From NCBI RefSeq assembly GCF_029222705.1, contig NZ_JARGZF010000001.1:120437-184436 (forward strand): 64,000 bases of DNA, read 5' to 3'. Below the pieces are notes generated by a model. That model was not told the DNA's origin. It worked only from the letters and a program-made list of their open reading frames with translations, and did not search any database. The position numbers were made by a program, and so were the translations under genes. Shown here piece after piece: positions 58,866 through 64,000 of this stretch. This DNA comes from Knoellia sp. p5-6-4. Its GTDB lineage: Bacteria > Actinomycetota > Actinomycetes > Actinomycetales > Dermatophilaceae. Position 1 is the stretch's first letter, and every line of letters starts with the position of its first letter.

Positions 58866-59232
58866 GGACCAGGCACGAGCAACCATTACCAGGGACCGCG
58901 CCGCCGACTCCGAGGGGATAACCCGTCGAGGCTGGCGTGGAGCCGCCGCGCATTCCCGCACATGCTCCGGCACCTTCGTCACCACGCTGCTCGACACGTG
59001 ATGGGGGCCGCAGCCTCAGGGTCGGGCGGCGCGCTTCGCGCAGGCGAGGGTCTCGCCTGATGAGGCCCTGCCTGACTTCTTCCCCGAACGGGAAGAGGTC
59101 AGCGGCGGCTCGGACGTCCACGCACGTCGACAAACGGCGCGGACACCGACTTCAGGCCGAAATCGGCACCGTTAGACGCGCACGTAGTCAGACAGCGGCC
59201 GATTCCTGACCCTCGAAGCAGCCCCACCACGA

Positions 59233-59266
59233 AGGCCCTGACCGGCGTCTCCGCTGGTCAGGGCCT
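59233..59266. terminator. hairpin terminator beside a tRNA remnant
   Basis: Perfect 11-bp arms AGGCCCTGACC (59233-59243) and GGTCAGGGCCT (59256-59266), followed by ATTAATC. It is the most AT-tailed hairpin in the window on the plus strand. Confidence 0.75.
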
Positions 59267-59274
59267 ATTAATCG

Positions 59275-59303
59275 ATGTTAGTCGATACTGGGTTTGAACC
59301 AGT
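59275..59303 (-). repeat. tRNA 3'-end remnant (T-arm plus acceptor strand), possible attachment site
   Basis: On the minus strand a perfect T-arm is seen: stem ACTGG/CCAGT around the loop TTCAAAC (59287-59303, with conserved T54, T55, C56, A58). ATCGACT, the 3' strand of an acceptor stem, follows, then an adenine and ACA. The upstream half (D-arm, anticodon stem) does not fold, so this is not a working tRNA. Such 3' halves are typical scars of integrative elements that use a tRNA as attB. Confidence 0.5.
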
Positions 59304-59660
59304 GACCTCTTTCCGGGTCAACGAGTTTCGTCCGTCCGCGGACGTCCGCCAGCGTCTCTTCTGAGCACGAGCTACTCCCCCACCGTCCGCCAACATCCGC
59401 TCAAGTCGGGCGTCGTTGTCACCCACGTAGTCACCCAGCCCGATCCCGGCTGCAGTCCCGAACCAGCAGCGCCACACGTGGGAAACGGAGCCCACGGGGA
59501 CTGGGCTTCGTGCCCTGATCGTGGGCTCGCGGGGAGAGACGCACGCGGTCAGAGCGTCGCGCGCTGCCCAGCTGGGACCTTTGACTCAGCCACTAAGTGC
59601 GTCCCCTTCGCCGAGAATGGGCGCCTGACCGGACCCCGAGGATCGGTCCAGGTGCTGTGA

Positions 59661-59687
59661 GAGCCGATTAGTGGGTACAGATCGCAG
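59661..59687. repeat. first copy of a 27-bp IS3-end-linked repeat
   Basis: A 27-bp stretch beginning GAGCCGATTAGTGGGTACAG and ending ATCGCAG matches 62449-62475 at all but one base. The minus strand reads AICTH-stop, as at the other copy. Confidence 0.75.
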
Positions 59688-60012
59688 GATATGGCCATGG
59701 GAGCCTGACCCGGTTTCCCGGACACGGTTGGTGTGGTGATCGGGGACATCCTGGGTGTTCGGTAGGGACTGGCGGGCCTGATACGTCGGCTCGTCTTGGC
59801 GGGTGCCAGTGACGCGGACGACGACGTTGCCGCGCTTGGGGGTCGGTGTCGACGATGCGGTGCCGAGCTGCGCATCCGATGACCTGACCTGCCGGTGGGG
59901 GCCCTGGAGGGCCCTACGCGACGTCCCAGTGGTAGTTGGTGTCCCAACGCCAGGAGGCCCACACCGCGGCACGAAGGCAGGTGCCTCCGAAACGACGGGA
60001 CTGCTCTTGGGT

Positions 60013-60507
60013 TCACGCTTGCTGCCGGGCGCGAACGGCTTCGCGGTCCGGGCTGGTCGCCATGGTCGCCGACGGTGCGATGCGGGGCCAGGTCCAGGCG
60101 TACCGCACGATGAGGGCGAGAAGGATCAGTTCCAGTACGACGCCAAGGCCGTAGAAGTACAGCCAGGACTCGCCCACCGCGTTGAATGCCGTGACGGGGA
60201 CGTAGAGCGAGGCCACGATGAGGTTCGTGATGCGGCTCGCCCGGGCGGGCAGCGTCATCGACAGCACGACCATGAGGATCGGGATGGCCACAAGGGTCAG
60301 CGCCGTGGTCGAAAAGGTCTGGGAGAGGTCGAACTCGAAGACCTTGCCGTCGAGGATGTCTTCGACGACGCCCGGCGTGAAGAAGTTGAGAATGTCCACG
60401 TAGGCGTACAGGAACATGAAGCTTGTCCACGTTGCGGCGAGCTTGGCTCTCACCGGGATCCGCTGGTCTTCCAGTGTGGCGGTGGTGGGTTGACGTGTTC
60501 TCATCAT
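60013..60507 (-). CDS. DUF6326-type four-helix membrane protein
   Basis: 164 residues. The highly conserved opening VRAKLAATWTSFMFLYAYVDILNFF is followed by FEFDLSQTFSTTALTLVAIPILMVVLSMTLP, then ITNLIVASLYVPVTAFNAVG and YGLGVVLELILLALIVRYAW. I associate this pattern with the DUF6326 family; function unknown. Acidic residues in the first loop (GVVEDILDGKVFEFD) may face outward. The ATG at 60507 follows ACGGAGCCC. It is divergent from the sensor kinase at 60667, so it may be a target of that two-component system. Confidence 0.75.
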   Translation of the reverse strand: MMRTRQPTTATLEDQRIPVRAKLAATWTSFMFLYAYVDILNFFTPGVVEDILDGKVFEFDLSQTFSTTALTLVAIPILMVVLSMTLPARASRITNLIVASLYVPVTAFNAVGESWLYFYGLGVVLELILLALIVRYAWTWPRIAPSATMATSPDREAVRARQQA

Positions 60508-60666
60508 GGGCTCCGTTGCTGTGGTGAGGATCGGTGGGTCCACGATCGCTGAGCCCGGCGGCGGGCGCCTCGGCCCGGAGGCTGCGGTTCGCCTGGCCGA
60601 TGGGATGGTCTACCTCTCGTTCCTTCGGCGGCTACGCCGAGGCGCGCCGATCCCTACGCTGGAGCC

Positions 60667-61806
60667 GTGGTCACTGTCCGGCGCTCCATCTGGCATGAGC
60701 CGCGGCCTGCTGACGCCCCACCCATCGGTCAGCTCGACTGGCTGCTGGTGGGCGTGTTCGCGGCCGCCGCCTTGGTCGAGGGCATCACTCGGCCGGGCTT
60801 GGCCTGGCGACCCCTTGTGACGGTGCTCGCCCTGGCGCTGATGCCTGCCCTGCTCTGGCGGCGGGGTCGCCCCCTGGTGGCCGCCCTGGTCGGATGGGGC
60901 GCCGTCGGGCTGCTCTCGGTCCTCCAGTTGACTGCGCGCGCCGGGGACCTCGGCCTCTATTCAACGATGGCCGTCCTGATTTTGCTCTACTCCCTGGTGC
61001 GGTGGGGCTCGGGCCGGGAGATGGTCTTGGGGACGGCGTTCGTGACGGTCGTCGTCGCGCTGGGGATGTACGTCTCTTCCGCGGGCTGGGCCGACGTTTT
61101 CGGCGGGAGCGTCCTCTTGCTGTTGTTCGTCGCCCTCGCGGCGGTGTTTCGCTACCGCGCGGACCTCTGGCATCGCCAACAGCGCGAGATCCGCAATCAG
61201 GAGCGGGTGTCGCTGGCGCGCGAGCTCCACGACACCGTGGCCCACCACGTCTCGGCCATCGCGGTGCAGGCGCAGGCCGGTGGCGTGGTTGCCGGGATCG
61301 AGCCTGAGAAGGCTGCCGAGGTACTGGCCGCGATCGAGTCTGAAGCGTCGCGAACCCTGGCGGAGATGAGATCCATGGTGCGGGTGCTGCGTGAGGAGGA
61401 AGCCGTCGCCTACTCACCGCAGCTGGGTGTCGCGGACCTGCCGGCTCTGGCGCGCGCCGACGCGACGCCCACCGTCGAGGTCTCGCTGGACGGTTCGTTA
61501 ACCCGGCTGGCGCGACCCGTGGATGCCGCGCTATATCGGCTCGCGCAGGAGTCGCTGACCAACGCCGTACGACACGCCCGGAGCGCGACCCGCGTCGGGA
61601 TCGACGTACGCCGGGAGGGCGACGCCGTCAGGCTGCGGGTCAGCGATGATGGACAGACCGAGCCGGGGCCAGCCCCGGAGCCTGGGTTCGGCCTGCTGGG
61701 CATGGCCGAACGCGCCCGGCTCCTCGGGGGATCGCTCTCCGCGGGGCCGGGGCCCGAGGGTGGCTGGGTGGTCGAGGCCGTGCTGCCGGTGGGGGCGCTG
61801 GCATGA
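60667..61806 (+). CDS. NarX/DesK-type sensor histidine kinase
   Basis: 379 residues. Five or six N-terminal helices (about residues 22-160) form the sensor. A HisKA_3 dimerisation domain follows, with the phosphoacceptor His in LARELHDTVAHHVSAIAVQ (about 187). The ATPase has AQESLTNAVRHARSAT (N box), LRVSDDGQTEP and FGLLGMAERARLLGGSL. The GTG at 60667 is preceded by CTGGAGCC. The stop overlaps the regulator's ATG. The ligand or membrane state sensed is unknown. Confidence 0.92.
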   Translation: MVTVRRSIWHEPRPADAPPIGQLDWLLVGVFAAAALVEGITRPGLAWRPLVTVLALALMPALLWRRGRPLVAALVGWGAVGLLSVLQLTARAGDLGLYSTMAVLILLYSLVRWGSGREMVLGTAFVTVVVALGMYVSSAGWADVFGGSVLLLLFVALAAVFRYRADLWHRQQREIRNQERVSLARELHDTVAHHVSAIAVQAQAGGVVAGIEPEKAAEVLAAIESEASRTLAEMRSMVRVLREEEAVAYSPQLGVADLPALARADATPTVEVSLDGSLTRLARPVDAALYRLAQESLTNAVRHARSATRVGIDVRREGDAVRLRVSDDGQTEPGPAPEPGFGLLGMAERARLLGGSLSAGPGPEGGWVVEAVLPVGALA

Positions 61807-62459
61807 GCATCCGCGTTGTCGTAGCCGACGACCAGGACTTGGTCCGGACCGGGCTGGTGATGATCCTCGGCGCGCAACCCGACCTCGAGGTCGTGGGGCA
61901 GGCAGCAGACGGGCTCGCAGCGCTCGACCTGGCGACCCGGCTGCGTCCCGATGTCCTCCTCGTCGACATCCGGATGCCCGGGCTCGACGGTGTCGAGGTG
62001 ACGCGGCGCCTGGCCGGGCCAGACGTGACGGACCCGATGGCGGTCGTCGTGATCACCACCTTCGACCTCGATGAGTACGTCCTCGGCGCCCTACGCGCCG
62101 GCGCCCGCGGCTTCCTGCTCAAAGACGCCGGGCCGGAGCTCCTCGTGCAGGCCATCCACGCGGCGGCCAACGGGGACGCGCTGATCGCCCCCAACGTCAC
62201 CCGCCGGCTGCTTGCGACCTTCGCCGACCAGGCGCCGGTGGTACCGGTCCAGCCCATCGACCCGCTCACCGAGCGCGAGGAGGAGGTGCTCGCGCTGGTG
62301 GCACGGGGCCGGACCAACGCCGAGATCGCCACCGAGCTCTTCGTCGGCCTGAGCACGGTCAAGACCCACGTCGCATCGTTGATGACCAAGCTCCGCGCCC
62401 GCAACCGCGTCGAGATCGCGATGTGGGCATACGGCACCAGACGCGTGCGAGCCGACTAG
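61803..62459 (+). CDS. NarL/FixJ-family response regulator
   Basis: 218 residues. The receiver has IRVVVADDQDLVRTGL, the phosphoacceptor Asp in VLLVDIRMPGLDGVE (about residue 54) and the conserved Lys in GFLLKDAGPELL. The LuxR-type HTH is PLTEREEEVLALVARGRT followed by ATELFVGLSTVKTHVASLMTKL. Coupled to its kinase by ATGA overlap. The last codons (VRAD-stop) fall inside the 27-bp repeat shared with 59661. The probable target is the divergent DUF6326 gene. Confidence 0.92.
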   Translation: MSIRVVVADDQDLVRTGLVMILGAQPDLEVVGQAADGLAALDLATRLRPDVLLVDIRMPGLDGVEVTRRLAGPDVTDPMAVVVITTFDLDEYVLGALRAGARGFLLKDAGPELLVQAIHAAANGDALIAPNVTRRLLATFADQAPVVPVQPIDPLTEREEEVLALVARGRTNAEIATELFVGLSTVKTHVASLMTKLRARNRVEIAMWAYGTRRVRAD

Positions 62460-62475
62460 TGGGTACAGATCGCAG
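62449..62475. repeat. second copy of the 27-bp repeat, over the regulator's stop and the IS3 tail
   Basis: Identical to 59661-59687 except one T/C. It covers the last four codons and stop of the NarL-type regulator and the last codons of the IS3 transposase remnant on the other strand; both stops lie in the palindrome CTAG. Confidence 0.8.
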
Positions 62476-62527
62476 CGCAGGCCCGTGGGGTCCGGTAGCC
62501 CAGCGATGAGTGCGGCCGGTCGTGGAA
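62456..62527 (-). mobile_element. C-terminal tail of an IS3-family transposase
   Basis: The minus strand encodes FHDRPHSSLGYRTPRACAAI then CTH and a stop. This is the classic end of IS3-group OrfB transposases (RPHSSLGYRTPxxYA). Upstream codons are not transposase-like, so only about 24 codons remain. Confidence 0.85.
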
Positions 62528-62613
62528 GCCTGTGACAGCTGGGGACCTTGGTCCCTGTCGGGTGGCACCGTGAGGAATGAGACTGCGCGGGTCGGAAGAA
62601 AGAAGGTCTGGCC

Positions 62614-62850
62614 ATGAGTCAGACGACAACACCGACGGGACCGACCCCCGGCCGCCAGGAGAGTTCGGTTCGGCAGGACGAGGCTCTCGAGCCGGAACCA
62701 GACCCTCGTTCCACCCGGGCACGACCCGAGGTGCACGGTGGTATCGACGTGGTCAATGGCGCCTTGCTCCGCCTGCAACTGGACGCAGCCGCTCACTGTG
62801 GCGCCGCCGCCCTGCCAGGCCGAGCAGGGCAGTCGTCACGATCCACCTGA
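62614..62850 (+). CDS. hypothetical 78-residue protein
   Basis: ATG with AGAAGG nine bases upstream. The product is hydrophilic and probably disordered at first (MSQTTTPTGPTPGRQESSV), then VHGGIDVVNGALLRLQLDAA. No family is recognised. Its stop lies in the ribosome-binding region of the CoA-binding gene 11 bp later, so translation could be coupled. It may also be a chance frame in IS-scarred DNA. Confidence 0.35.
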   Translation: MSQTTTPTGPTPGRQESSVRQDEALEPEPDPRSTRARPEVHGGIDVVNGALLRLQLDAAAHCGAAALPGRAGQSSRST

Positions 62851-62860
62851 GGAGGCCACC

Positions 62861-63331
62861 GTGCAAACCATCCAGCAAGCAGCTGCACAGTTCCTGTCCA
62901 AGAAACGGATCGCAGTCACTGGTGTCTCCAGAAGCGCCCAGAACCACGGCGCCAACGTCGTCTTCAACCGCCTGAGAGACCGTGGGTACGACGTGTTCCC
63001 GGTCAACCCGAACACTGAGCAGGTCGAAGGTGTAACCAGCTACCACGATCTGCACAGCATCCCCGGAGGCGTCGACGCGGTCGTGATCGCCACCGCACCC
63101 TCGAGGGCCGAGGGGACGATGCGCGAGTGCGACGAGCTGGGGATCGAGCACGTCTGGATGCACCGCTCCTACGGCGCCGGCAGCGTCAACGAGGCCGCGG
63201 CCACCTATGGACGGGAACACGGCATCACCGTGATCGACGGAGGGTGCCCACTGATGTTCGACCCGACGGCCGACTTCGGCCACAAGGTCATGCGCGTGGT
63301 CTACCGGAGCCACGTTCCCAGGACCGTGTGA
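62861..63331 (+). CDS. CoA-binding (YccU-type) Rossmann protein
   Basis: 156 residues, a single CoA-binding domain. It has the motif KKRIAVTGVSRSAQNHGANVVFNRL, then YDVFPVNPNTEQVEGV, VDAVVIATAPSRAEGTM and VWMHRSYGAGSVNEAA. This domain occurs in acyl-CoA synthetases (NDP-forming) and as free-standing proteins of unknown role; the residue that would be phosphorylated in the synthetases is not part of it. The GTG at 62861 has an ideal AGGAGGCCACC. A 38-bp gap separates it from the next gene, likely the same operon. Confidence 0.88.
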   Translation: MQTIQQAAAQFLSKKRIAVTGVSRSAQNHGANVVFNRLRDRGYDVFPVNPNTEQVEGVTSYHDLHSIPGGVDAVVIATAPSRAEGTMRECDELGIEHVWMHRSYGAGSVNEAAATYGREHGITVIDGGCPLMFDPTADFGHKVMRVVYRSHVPRTV

Positions 63332-63369
63332 AGGCTCGGTCATCGCCCACCCACGAAGGGGAAGACACC

Positions 63370-64000
63370 ATGTCCTTCCTGGAAGTGACCGTCCGCGCCG
63401 AGGTGCGGCCGGGTCAGTTTGACGGCTTCAAGGCTGAGGCGGCCGAGATCGTGCGCCTCACCGCAGAGCAGGACACCCACACCTTGCGCTGCGACTGGTT
63501 CATCTCTGACGACCAGACCCACTGCCAGGTGCACGAGCTGTTCTCGGACGAACAGGGTTTGCTCGAGCACAAGATGCACACGATGGAGGCGACGACTCGC
63601 CTGTTCCGTGAGTACGCTTCCGGCCACCAGGCGACGCTCTTCGGCCAGGTCTCGCCCAGCTTCACCGACATCGTCCGAGCGCGCACGGGGACAGCGCCCC
63701 CCGTCTTCACCTTCCTGCAGGGACTCGACCCGAGCGGGCCCGGCGCCAGGACGGCCAGGCCCGAGGATGTGCGGAACCCGGCCGGCGAACGCCTCGAGGT
63801 GCATGCGCACATGCGGGTCCGACCGGGGCAGCTGGCGGGGTTCACCGCCCAGGCCGCCGAGCTCGTCGCGATCACTCGCGAACTGGACACCCAGACCAGC
63901 CGGTACGACTGGTATCTCGACGAGGACAGCTCCGTGTGCGAGGTTCACGAGGCCTACGTGACCGGCCACGGCCTGTTCGAGCACAACGCGCACATCGTGG
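63370..64000 (+). CDS. tandem ABM-fold (quinol monooxygenase-like) protein, cut by window end
   Basis: 210 codons visible. Two similar ferredoxin-like modules are joined by a proline-rich linker. Module 1 is LEVTVRAEVRPGQFDGFKAE to CDWFISDDQTHCQVHELFSD; module 2 is LEVHAHMRVRPGQLAGFTAQ to YDWYLDEDSSVCEVHEAYV. Each keeps the strand-helix pattern and the acidic/His residues (CEVHEAY) of antibiotic biosynthesis monooxygenase proteins. The duplication within one chain would build the dimeric barrel intramolecularly. GAAGGGGAAGACACC precedes the ATG. The 3' end lies beyond base 64,000. Confidence 0.8.
   Translation, partial: MSFLEVTVRAEVRPGQFDGFKAEAAEIVRLTAEQDTHTLRCDWFISDDQTHCQVHELFSDEQGLLEHKMHTMEATTRLFREYASGHQATLFGQVSPSFTDIVRARTGTAPPVFTFLQGLDPSGPGARTARPEDVRNPAGERLEVHAHMRVRPGQLAGFTAQAAELVAITRELDTQTSRYDWYLDEDSSVCEVHEAYVTGHGLFEHNAHIV

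Larger units (their letters stand above)
58866..60012. other. long non-coding stretch with mobile-element debris
   Basis: More than 1.1 kb without a convincing gene. It holds a terminator (59233), a tRNA T-arm remnant (59275), a 27-bp IS3-end-linked repeat (59661) and scattered frames that break quickly (for example PTPKRGNVVVRVTGTRQ on the minus strand around 59815). The sequence looks like an old integration site. Confidence 0.55.

Noticed and set aside
58572-58997. 141-codon minus-strand frame overlapping the sulfatase start and the palindrome
   Set aside because: No family pattern or ribosome-binding site, and it covers a promoter-like region and a better small frame on the other strand.

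Overview
This window is a high-GC (about 70 %) actinobacterial chromosome segment. Gene families, GTG starts, GC-biased codons and a furA-katG pair fit a soil or water member of the Micrococcales, most like Intrasporangiaceae (Terrabacter, Janibacter, Knoellia, Phycicoccus). That placement is an inference from gene content; no rRNA or complete tRNA gene is present to test it. There is no CRISPR array, intact prophage or replication origin.

Bases 1-13,800 hold housekeeping and stress genes: a DedA-family protein cut by the left edge, a thiolase divergent from an acyl-CoA ligase, a glutathione-independent formaldehyde dehydrogenase, an aquaporin, a holin-like/phosphodiesterase membrane fusion, an aldo/keto reductase, an MFS transporter, a non-canonical Hsp70, a DUF1269 protein and a cupin. 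Bases 13,836-16,602 are a peroxide module: operator, furA, katG, terminator. Bases 17,731-20,951 encode an OmpR-type regulator followed by a histidine kinase fused in frame to a DUF4153-like membrane domain.

Bases 20,960-32,170 carry small regulator/enzyme pairs (AraC with a VOC protein; TetR with a zinc-free alcohol dehydrogenase and two DUF4386 membrane proteins), a secreted serine hydrolase, a PepSY protein with a recent internal duplication, and a HelD-like helicase preceded by a rifamycin-associated element. That combination marks it as a probable helR, giving rifamycin protection at RNA polymerase.

Bases 32,240-38,520 mix intact small genes (YCII-like, GNAT, SUFU-like, ANTAR, a spermidine-synthase-like membrane protein) with decayed ones. 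Bases 37,565-43,620 are the most system-like part. A small protein, an ECF sigma factor and a zinc-finger anti-sigma factor face a tightly packed five-gene operon: DoxX-like membrane protein, GTP cyclohydrolase I, ferredoxin-reductase-type flavoprotein, GH15 glucoamylase/trehalase-like enzyme and a membrane protein. A perfect inverted repeat lies between the two transcription units. This looks like a sigma-controlled stress or metabolic module whose purpose is not obvious from its parts.

Bases 43,946-54,400 hold a racemase, small stress or detoxification proteins, a large MalT-like LuxR regulator next to another DUF4386 protein and the wreck of an ABC ATPase, and an MFS transporter. From about 54,400 to 62,530 the DNA looks like a mobile-element graveyard: an internally deleted IS481 transposase, an IS3 transposase tail, a 27-bp repeat linked to that IS3 end, a tRNA T-arm remnant beside a terminator, and long non-coding stretches. 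Among these lie a lipoprotein/NTR-like operon, a sulfatase and a NarL-type two-component system. The right edge carries a CoA-binding protein and a tandem monooxygenase-fold protein cut by the window end.
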